This document shows, piece after piece, positions 6,171 through 10,953 of a stretch of DNA of 10,953 bases. Origin of the DNA: Anaerolineales bacterium (GTDB taxonomy: Bacteria > Chloroflexota > Anaerolineae > Anaerolineales > DRMV01); assembly GCA_026991215.1 (NCBI GenBank), contig JALXBY010000341.1:1-10953 (forward strand), in the 5' to 3' direction. Within the stretch, counting starts at the first letter, position 1. Every line of letters begins with the position of its first letter. Under the pieces are notes generated by a model. It was not told the DNA's origin. It did no database searches and was given only the letters and a program-made list of their open reading frames with translations. Both the position numbers and the translations under genes were made by a program.

Positions 6171-7184
6171 ATGTGGCACCGTTATCTTATCCTCGGCCCA
6201 CTGCACCGGGAGTTCATCCTGCCCCTGCAGGGGCGGCCGTACGTGGACCGGCCTGGCGGTCCGGCCCTGTACGCCGCGGCCGGCCTCGCGGCCTGGCGGC
6301 CCCAGGACCGCATCGCCCTGGTCTCACGGGTGGGGCGGGACTTCCCCGAAGCATGGCTGCAGGAACTGGCCGCCCTGGGCCTGGACGTGCGCGGGGTCCA
6401 TCGTGTAGACGCGGTGACGGATACGCGACAGGCCTGGATTTACGATAAGCAGGGTCGCCCGCTGTTCGAGGGATGGGTCCGACGGTTCCGGGAGCGGGGG
6501 TTTCCCTTTCCCAAAGACCTGCTTCGCCCCCTGCCCCCACAACCCCGCGGGCTGCAGACCCGAGCCTCCCCCCTGACCCTGCGGGCAGCCGATATCCCTA
6601 TGGAGGTGCTGGCCGAAGCCCGCTTTGCCCATCTCGCGCCCCTGGATTATCTGACCCACCACCTGCTGCCCGCCCACCTGCGGCAGGAGGGTATCCGCAC
6701 CATCAGTCTGGAACTTGAGGGGCCGTACATGGCCGCGGGCTATCGAAGTCGGGTCCAGGAGATGGTGGCCGCGCTCACCGTGGTTTACGTGCACGAAGAC
6801 CGGCTGCGGCACCTCTTCGGTGGCCTGCGGGAAGACCTGTGGGCCATGGCCCAGGAAGTCGCCTCCTGGCACGTGCAGGTGGTGGTCATCCTGCGGGGGG
6901 ATTGGACTCTGTGGGTGTACGACGCCGCGGCCGCGCGGCGCTGGGTGTTCCCCCCTTATCCCCACCTGCGCTTTAAGGACCCCACTGGCGCGGCTTCGGC
7001 CATGGCCGGCGGGTTCCTGTGGGGATGGTCCCAGACCGAAGACCCCCGCGAGGCCGGCCTCTACGCCGCGGCGACCCTTTCCGTGGCGCTGGAGACTACC
7101 GGCCCCCTGGCGCTGCTGGATACCCTGCCGGGTTTTCTGGAGCAACGTCGCAACACCCTGGCGGAGTACGTGTACCGTGTTTGA
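6171..7184 (+). CDS. PfkB/ribokinase-fold protein with degenerate active site
   Basis: A 337-residue protein with the outline of a PfkB sugar/nucleoside kinase: a first strand YLILGPLHREFIL at 5-17, the substrate-side motif GGPALYAAAGLAAW (29-42) followed by DRIALVSRVGRDFP, and near the end KDPTGAASAMAGGFLWGW (269-286), which aligns with DTTGAGDAFAGGFL. The family's catalytic base, the Asp of GAGD, is Ser here (S276) and the preceding Gly is Ala; the nucleotide loop TLGxxG also appears as ILRGDW. Active PfkB enzymes need this Asp to deprotonate the substrate, so the protein may be a non-catalytic, ligand-binding relative; this is inference. The start is constrained by an in-frame TGA at 6150-6152 and the first ATG at 6171, although no ribosome site is visible. 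Its last 8 bases overlap the start of the M20 peptidase gene, implying coupled translation. Confidence 0.8.
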   Translation: MWHRYLILGPLHREFILPLQGRPYVDRPGGPALYAAAGLAAWRPQDRIALVSRVGRDFPEAWLQELAALGLDVRGVHRVDAVTDTRQAWIYDKQGRPLFEGWVRRFRERGFPFPKDLLRPLPPQPRGLQTRASPLTLRAADIPMEVLAEARFAHLAPLDYLTHHLLPAHLRQEGIRTISLELEGPYMAAGYRSRVQEMVAALTVVYVHEDRLRHLFGGLREDLWAMAQEVASWHVQVVVILRGDWTLWVYDAAAARRWVFPPYPHLRFKDPTGAASAMAGGFLWGWSQTEDPREAGLYAAATLSVALETTGPLALLDTLPGFLEQRRNTLAEYVYRV

Positions 7185-8277
7185 AGCCCTGAGCCAGCGA
7201 GTGCTCCAACGCACGCTGGAGATTCAGCGCATCCCGGCCCCCACTTTCGAAGAAAGCGAGCGGGCGGCCTTTGTCCGCGCCGCGTGGGAGGCCGAAGGCG
7301 TGCAGACCTGGCTCGACGAAGTGGGGAACGTATACGCTCATGTCCCCGCGTCGGGCCGGGCGCGGCCCATCGTGGTGACCGCACATCTGGATACCGTGTT
7401 CCCCAAAGGGACCCCGCTGCAGGTGCGCATCCGGGGGCAGCGCTGGTACGGCCCTGGTATTGGTGACAACAGCCTGGGCGTGGCCGCGCTGTTCGGGCTG
7501 TTCTGGGCGTTGCGGGCATCGGAACGGCGGCTTGCCCGGGACCTCTACCTGGTGGCCAACGTCGCGGAGGAGGGCCTGGGGAACCTGAAGGGCATGCGGG
7601 CTGTAGTGGCCCGCTTCCGGGACCAGGTCCAGGCTTACATCGTGCTGGAGGGGCTGGCCCTGGGTAAGGTGTACCACCGGGGCCTGGGCGTGCGGCGGTA
7701 CCGGGTTCGGGTGCAGACCCCCGGTGGCCACGCCTGGGGTGCGTATGGGATGCCCTCGGCCATCCACGTGGCGGCGCGCATGGTTGCGGAATGGAGCCAG
7801 TGGGAACTGCCGCGGCAGCCCAAGACCACGATGAACGTGGGCACCTTCCACGGGGGCCGCGGGGTGAACGTGATTGCCGACGAAGCCGTGCTGGAGGTGG
7901 AATGGCGTTCGGAAGACGCCCGTATGCTGGCGACCTGGTGCCAACGTTTCGAAGAGGTCTGCCGACGGTATCAGGGGGAGCGGGTGCAGGTCACGTGGGA
8001 AGTGATTGGCGAGCGGCCCGTGGGAGGCCTGCCGGCCCATCACCCCCTGGTCCAGGCCGCGTTGCACAGCGCCTGGGCCCACGGCATCGAGGCCCGGCTG
8101 GCCGTCGGTTCCACCGACGCCAACGTGCCCCTCAGCCAGGGCTATCCGGCCATCACCGTGGGGCTGACGGTGGGCGGCGGGGCCCACAGCCTGGAAGAGT
8201 TCATCGACATCACCCCCCTACCCCAGGGCCTGGCCGCGCTGTGGGACCTGGTGCTCCGGGTCGATCGGATGCCGTGA
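7177..8277 (+). CDS. M20-family metallopeptidase / amidohydrolase
   Basis: A 366-residue di-zinc hydrolase of the M20/M25/M40 clan. Metal and catalytic residues are all visible: H70 and D72 in AHLDTVF, the bridging D97 in GIGDNSLG, the E131-E132 pair in AEEGLGN (general base and ligand), E158 in VLEGL, and H337 in GGGAHSLEEF. The dimerisation (lid) domain lies between about 168 and 285 and contains TPGGHAWGAYG. Family members cut small peptides or N-acyl amino acids in the cytoplasm; the layout recalls PepT-like peptidases, but the substrate is not readable. GTG 7177 is taken as start because GGAG lies 10 nt upstream, the helix FEALSQRVLQRTLEIQRIPAPTFEE is the usual M20 N-terminus, and it overlaps the kinase-like gene by 8 bp. 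The frame stays open upstream inside that gene, but those codons are a shadow. Confidence 0.9.
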   Translation: MFEALSQRVLQRTLEIQRIPAPTFEESERAAFVRAAWEAEGVQTWLDEVGNVYAHVPASGRARPIVVTAHLDTVFPKGTPLQVRIRGQRWYGPGIGDNSLGVAALFGLFWALRASERRLARDLYLVANVAEEGLGNLKGMRAVVARFRDQVQAYIVLEGLALGKVYHRGLGVRRYRVRVQTPGGHAWGAYGMPSAIHVAARMVAEWSQWELPRQPKTTMNVGTFHGGRGVNVIADEAVLEVEWRSEDARMLATWCQRFEEVCRRYQGERVQVTWEVIGERPVGGLPAHHPLVQAALHSAWAHGIEARLAVGSTDANVPLSQGYPAITVGLTVGGGAHSLEEFIDITPLPQGLAALWDLVLRVDRMP

Positions 8278-8281
8278 GGGG

Positions 8282-8337
8282 GCGGTGGTCGTCCATCGTT
8301 GGTTGATGGTTAATCGTTGGGCGTTGATAGTCGAGGT
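8282..8337. repeat. Degenerate heptanucleotide array after the peptidase gene (8 units of 7 bp)
   Basis: Starting 4 nt after the peptidase stop codon, the sequence divides into eight 7-mers including TCGTTGG, TTGATGG, TTGGGCG and TTGATAG. The unit sequence differs from the other two arrays, but the 7-bp period and the placement right after a stop codon are the same. It lies between the gene and its terminator hairpin. Degenerate; less certain than the array at 5199. Confidence 0.55.
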
Positions 8338-8350
8338 TGGTTTAAATACG

Positions 8351-8398
8351 ACAAGCCTCCTGAGAAGCACCTCAACCCAGGAGGCTTGTTTTCGTTTT
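8351..8398 (+). terminator. Strong hairpin terminator, possibly bidirectional
   Basis: ACAAGCCTCCTG (8351-8362) pairs perfectly over 12 bp with 8378-8389, with a 15-nt loop, followed on the plus strand by TTTTCGTTTT. It ends the kinase-peptidase unit. On the minus strand the hairpin is followed by a weaker T-rich stretch (CGTATTTAAA), so it may also stop the convergent transcript from the AT-rich gene, whose stop codon is at 8435-8433. Confidence 0.9.
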
Positions 8399-8432
8399 GC
8401 CGATTTGTCCAGACGCTTGTCCAGCCTCAGAG

Positions 8433-9116
8433 CTAGGCCTTAGATGTATGACCCTGCCAAAGGTCTTCAGGCGATGGAGGCGTTACGTCTACTCCTATAA
8501 TCTCTAAAGATTGGACCAACGAGTGATGTATGGCCAATGCCATGGCTATGATTTCATCGACATCGGGCAGGTCCAGGGATTTGACAAAAGGGTTACGCTG
8601 AGAAAACGACACGATGAGCGCAAAAATTATTGCAGCAAAGATGAGTAATATCATAGACATGAGCATCCAACGCTCAACACTAAATGAATACCTGCCTGTC
8701 CAGAAATTTTGCTCAAATCCAAAGAAAAATCCTGCCCCAAAGGAACTACCAAAAAACAGAAGTATTTTGAGCCAATCCCATGCTGGGCGAATAAAAAGTT
8801 TCCAAGATACATACAAATCCCATCCATACGGGCCAATGTGCACAACCATGGTGGCCCCAGTGGAGGTCTGGGCAAAATAGTAGGTCCTTTGGCGTTTATG
8901 CCAACCTTGTGTTGTCAAATTGACCGTTTTATATCTTACATCAGGCATCTTCCGGGCAGCCACCCGCCGTTGAAACGCTTGAATGACGTCAGGCGTTTTC
9001 GCGGCAGCGCCATCAACGATCTTGGACCATGCACCAACCAATTCACCCAACCTAAAAATATACTTTTTGCGGTCTCCGCCAAAAGAAGCGGCACGCTGTA
9101 TGAGATATACAAACAT
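8433..9116 (-). CDS. Hypothetical two-helix membrane protein, AT-rich gene of likely foreign origin
   Basis: I do not recognise this 227-residue protein. Residues 1-112 are soluble and mixed-charge, with a strand-rich stretch YYFAQTSTGATMVVHIGPYGWDLYVSWKLFIRP at 79-111. Two membrane helices follow, at about 114-135 and 150-171, joined by an aromatic loop, and then a 55-residue soluble tail with an acidic/hydrophobic helix (DLPDVDEIIAMALAIHHSLVQSLEII). Base composition is far from its neighbours: one line inside the gene (8641-8700) is 40% G+C, against 67% for a line in sdhA (4201-4260), which suggests recent transfer. An ATG at 9122 abuts the ribosome site with no spacing; the ATG at 9116 has 6 nt and is preferred. 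It is 43 nt downstream of the 104-aa membrane protein gene. Confidence 0.72.
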   Translation of the reverse strand: MFVYLIQRAASFGGDRKKYIFRLGELVGAWSKIVDGAAAKTPDVIQAFQRRVAARKMPDVRYKTVNLTTQGWHKRQRTYYFAQTSTGATMVVHIGPYGWDLYVSWKLFIRPAWDWLKILLFFGSSFGAGFFFGFEQNFWTGRYSFSVERWMLMSMILLIFAAIIFALIVSFSQRNPFVKSLDLPDVDEIIAMALAIHHSLVQSLEIIGVDVTPPSPEDLWQGHTSKA

Positions 9117-9122
9117 AAGCAT

Positions 9123-9131
9123 CCTCCTCTT
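9123..9131 (-). promoter_or_regulatory. Ribosome binding site that decides the start at 9116
   Basis: On the minus strand AAGAGGAGG directly touches the ATG at 9122-9120 but stands 6 nt from the ATG at 9116-9114. Normal spacing is 5-9 nt, so the second ATG is the better start. Further upstream, TATAGT (9164-9159 region, minus strand) could be a -10 element of a private promoter, without a visible -35. Confidence 0.6.
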
Positions 9132-9159
9132 TTGCGGTTACCTAAGGCAGGCAAACTAA

Positions 9160-9474
9160 CTATAAAGGTGGTTCACGTCTAATAGGCGCAGTTGTTTCCC
9201 TGTTATTATGCGAAGCCCGCGGGGCAAGCAGCACCATAGCAACGAAAAGGGTAAGCACCGCGCCAACCAAGGCCGGGCCCAAGGCCCAGGGGCCGACGCG
9301 CCCCCACGTCCAGCCGTAGCGCAGGGCCAGCCCGTGGCCCAGGCCAAAGCCCAGCCCGGCAAACAAGGGCGTGGCCAGGAACCAAAGGCATCCCCCACGC
9401 CCCCGCCAGGCATAAAACAACCACCCCAGGGCCGGAACCCACAACAGGCCAAAGCACAGGGCAGGCAGGTTCAT
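9160..9474 (-). CDS. Small three-helix membrane protein downstream of mnmA
   Basis: A 104-residue hydrophobic protein with likely membrane helices at about 3-22, 28-51 and 61-84, rich in Gly, Leu and Trp, and a hydrophilic basic C-terminal tail (about 87-104). I recognise no family. The frame is open upstream into mnmA, but ATG 9474 is chosen because GGAGG lies 6 nt before it and the first helix begins there. It starts 35 nt after the mnmA stop codon on the same strand and so probably shares its transcript. The part upstream of the ATG in this frame is a shadow of mnmA. Confidence 0.72.
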   Translation of the reverse strand: MNLPALCFGLLWVPALGWLFYAWRGRGGCLWFLATPLFAGLGFGLGHGLALRYGWTWGRVGPWALGPALVGAVLTLFVAMVLLAPRASHNNRETTAPIRREPPL

Positions 9475-9509
9475 GTACGCCTCCAGGGAAGAAGCCGTCC
9501 AGCGACCCC

Positions 9510-10655
9510 TCAACCGTGGACCCCGGCCTGGGCAGAAGCGGTCACTTCCGAAGGCGTTTCTACATCTTCGGCCCGGAGAATGGTGGCCCCGCCCAGACAG
9601 ACTTCCCCCTGATACACCACGGCCCGCTGCCCCGGCGTGACGTCCCAAACGGGTTCGTCGAAGACCACCCGGATGGTGCGGCCTTCATCCATGGGGTAAA
9701 TGGTAGCCGGCACCGCTTTGGCCCGGTAACGGATTTGCACTTCCCCCCGGAAGGGGCCAGCGGGCACCTCGTCCAGAATCCAATGCATGGGGCCGGCCAG
9801 CAGCGCCCGCTTCTTGCGCATCTCCTTGGGGCCAACGACCAGGACATTACGTTCCGGGTCTTTGTCCAGCACATAGACCGGGAAGCCCAAGCGCAACCCC
9901 AGGCCCCGGCGCTGCCCGATGGTGTAAAAGGCCAGCCCTTGATGCTCGCCCACCACCCGGCCCTCCGGCGTGACAATCGGCCCAGGGCGGATAAGGTCGG
10001 GTCGATGGCGGGCCAGGAAACTCCGGTAATCCTCCCCGGCCAGGAAACACAGGTCCTGACTCTCCCGCCGGTGGGCCACCGGCAGGCCCCATTCTTCGGC
10101 CATGCGGCGGACCTGGGCTTTGGTGAATTCCCCCAAAGGAAACAGGGTGTGCTGTAACTGCTCCTGGTTCAGCACGCTCAACACATAGGATTGGTCCTTT
10201 TGGGGGTCGATACCCCGAAGGAGTTGGATGCGCCCATCGGGAAGGCGCCGCAACCGCGCGTAGTGTCCCGTGGCCAGGTAGTCCGCGCCCAGGGCCTGAG
10301 CATAGGCCAACAAAGCGCCCCAGCGGACCTGGGCGTTGCATACAAGGCAGGGGTTCGGGGTCTGCCCCTGGGCATAGCCCTTGAAGAAGGCCTGGACCAC
10401 GGTGCGATAGAAGTACTCGCGTACGTCGTAGACATAGAAGGGGATACCCAACTGTGCAGCCACCCGTTGAGCTGCGAACATGGCTTCGGGCGTGCAACAG
10501 CGGTTGCGGTCCTCGCATCCGGGTTCGGCCCACAGGCGCAACATCACACCAATGACCCGGTACCCGCGGCGCACCAACAGGGCCGCGGTCACGGAACTGT
10601 CTACCCCGCCGCTCATGCCCACGACCACGGTCGCGGGGGCCTGGGTTGCGGCCAT
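9510..10655 (-). CDS. mnmA: tRNA-specific 2-thiouridylase MnmA
   Basis: A 381-residue enzyme (E. coli MnmA 368) that places sulfur on C2 of U34 in the anticodon of tRNA-Gln, tRNA-Glu and tRNA-Lys, activating the base with ATP. The PP-loop ATP site is GMSGGVDSSV (13-22). CCTPEAM (53-59) is a conserved MnmA insert. TPNPCLVCN (99-107) holds the catalytic nucleophile C103, and SQDLCFL (199-205) holds the persulfide cysteine C203, matching C102 and C199 of E. coli. The central YTIGQRRGLG and C-terminal beta-barrel region (GEVQIRYRAK...DVTPGQRAVVYQGEVCLGGATI) are complete. The frame is open up to 10772, but that part crosses a tRNA gene; ATG 10655 has GGAGG 6 nt upstream and fits the family N-terminus. 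It lies directly after tRNA-Gln(UUG), one of its own substrates, with a terminator between them. Confidence 0.97.
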   Translation of the reverse strand: MAATQAPATVVVGMSGGVDSSVTAALLVRRGYRVIGVMLRLWAEPGCEDRNRCCTPEAMFAAQRVAAQLGIPFYVYDVREYFYRTVVQAFFKGYAQGQTPNPCLVCNAQVRWGALLAYAQALGADYLATGHYARLRRLPDGRIQLLRGIDPQKDQSYVLSVLNQEQLQHTLFPLGEFTKAQVRRMAEEWGLPVAHRRESQDLCFLAGEDYRSFLARHRPDLIRPGPIVTPEGRVVGEHQGLAFYTIGQRRGLGLRLGFPVYVLDKDPERNVLVVGPKEMRKKRALLAGPMHWILDEVPAGPFRGEVQIRYRAKAVPATIYPMDEGRTIRVVFDEPVWDVTPGQRAVVYQGEVCLGGATILRAEDVETPSEVTASAQAGVHG

Positions 10656-10670
10656 GGCAAGCCTCCGAAC

Positions 10671-10695
10671 AAAAAAGGCCCTCACATCGAGGGCC
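10671..10695 (-). terminator. Terminator between tRNA-Gln and mnmA
   Basis: On the minus strand GGCCCTC (10695-10689) pairs with GAGGGCC (10683-10677) around a 5-nt loop, followed at once by six T residues (10676-10671). It begins 4 nt after the mature 3' end of tRNA-Gln. The mnmA ribosome site GGAGG follows within a few bases of the T-run, so there is no room for an independent mnmA promoter after it. Confidence 0.88.
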
Positions 10696-10699
10696 CAGG

Positions 10700-10771
10700 C
10701 TGGGGGCGCAGGACTCGAACCTGCACTAGCGGATCCAAAGTCCGCTGTCCTGCCACTTAGACGAGCCCCCA
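10700..10771 (-). tRNA. tRNA-Gln (anticodon UUG)
   Basis: A 72-nt cloverleaf folds on the minus strand. The acceptor stem is TGGGGGC with GCCCCCA, 7 bp; its U1-A72 first pair is typical of tRNA-Gln. The D arm is GTCT/GGAC with GG in the loop. The anticodon stem GCGGA/TCCGC closes the loop CTTTGGA, giving anticodon TTG. The variable loop is TAGT, and the T arm GCAGG/CCTGC closes TTCGAGT. The discriminator base is G, and the genome continues with CCT, so CCA is not encoded and must be added after transcription. It decodes CAA/CAG and is an expected substrate of MnmA, encoded immediately downstream. Confidence 0.97.
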
Positions 10772-10782
10772 ACGGCGCCTTT

Positions 10783-10810
10783 ATTGTAATCGAGGGCAGG
10801 GGCGTGTCAA
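10783..10810 (-). promoter_or_regulatory. Sigma-70-type promoter for tRNA-Gln
   Basis: On the minus strand TTGACA (10810-10805) is a perfect -35, followed after 16 nt by TACAAT (10788-10783), one mismatch from the -10 consensus. Transcription would begin near 10776, about 5 nt before the mature tRNA 5' end. This is the only near-consensus promoter seen in the window. Confidence 0.88.
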
Positions 10811-10827
10811 CGTGCGGCCAACCGACG

Positions 10828-10856
10828 TCCGGGGATGGGGCTCGCCCATCCCCGGA
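10828..10856 (-). terminator. Hairpin after the right-edge gene, probable terminator without T-run
   Basis: TCCGGGGATGGG (10828-10839) and 10845-10856 pair perfectly over 12 bp with a 5-nt loop. It begins 8 nt after the stop codon of the right-edge gene. No T-run follows on either strand, so it may be a Rho-dependent or 3'-protecting structure rather than a classic terminator. Confidence 0.6.
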
Positions 10857-10863
10857 GGCCCCG

Positions 10864-10953
10864 TCACGGATAGTACTGCTGTATCGTGCGTTCCCGGCAG
10901 ACCCCGGTCAGGCCGTCCTGGGTGCAGGCCCGGACCGTAATCCGCAGCAGGTT
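10864..10953 (-). CDS. C-terminal fragment of an unidentified gene (5' part beyond right edge)
   Basis: Reading the minus strand from the window edge gives 29 residues and a TGA at 10866-10864. The peptide reads LRITVRACTQDG near its start and ends in QQYYP, with two cysteines 11 residues apart. A strand followed by a possible disulfide loop and an aromatic-Pro end would suit an exported or pilin-like protein, but this is too short to assign. Evidence that it is coding: the frame stays open, and a strong hairpin follows 8 nt after the stop. Confidence 0.5.
   Translation of the reverse strand, partial: NLLRITVRACTQDGLTGVCRERTIQQYYP

Noticed and set aside
6324..7214. Minus-strand 296-codon frame opposite the kinase-like gene
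   Set aside because: No ribosome site, and its composition is typical of an antisense shadow.
7096..8187. Minus-strand 363-codon frame opposite the peptidase gene
   Set aside because: The plus strand has all M20 metal ligands in order; the antisense frame shows nothing recognisable.
9516..10157. Plus-strand 213-codon frame opposite mnmA
   Set aside because: Antisense shadow of a fully conserved mnmA gene.
10655..10772. mnmA start at 10772
   Set aside because: The added codons would be read through the tRNA-Gln gene and its terminator; ATG 10655 has its own ribosome site and fits the family.

Overview
The window is GC-rich bacterial chromosome (about two thirds G+C by eye) with strong Shine-Dalgarno sites and densely packed genes. 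Pro/Thr-rich protein tails, a DUF4230 protein, and degenerate short tandem repeats in the gene gaps suggest a Chloroflexota lineage, perhaps Anaerolineae. That assignment is inference. No plasmid, phage, IS element or CRISPR signature was seen.

Left part (1-2509): a ClC-type chloride channel/antiporter gene runs off the left edge on the minus strand. Divergent from it are three plus-strand genes: a small four-helix membrane protein, a DUF4230 membrane-anchored protein, and a HAD-superfamily hydrolase.

Centre (2589-6052): a complete succinate dehydrogenase operon in the order sdhC-sdhD-sdhA-sdhB. It encodes respiratory complex II: flavoprotein, three-cluster iron-sulfur protein and two anchor subunits whose histidine pattern predicts two b hemes. 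A 119-bp array of 17 in-phase degenerate heptamers lies between sdhA and sdhB. A strong terminator closes the operon.

Next (6171-8277): a PfkB/ribokinase-fold protein whose catalytic Asp is replaced by Ser, translationally overlapped by an M20-type metallopeptidase with all metal ligands. A strong hairpin terminator follows.

Right part (minus strand): an excellent sigma-70-type promoter, tRNA-Gln(UUG), a compact terminator, mnmA (the enzyme that 2-thiolates U34 of that tRNA), a 104-aa membrane protein, and an AT-rich gene of foreign composition for a two-helix membrane protein. The last 29 codons of another minus-strand gene enter from the right edge.

The most unusual points are heptad-periodic repeats that each start within 4 nt of a stop codon at three loci, a tRNA terminator placed directly in front of the gene for that tRNA's own modifying enzyme, and a degenerate sugar-kinase-fold protein coupled to a peptidase. 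I see no clear evidence of an entirely new defence or mobile system.
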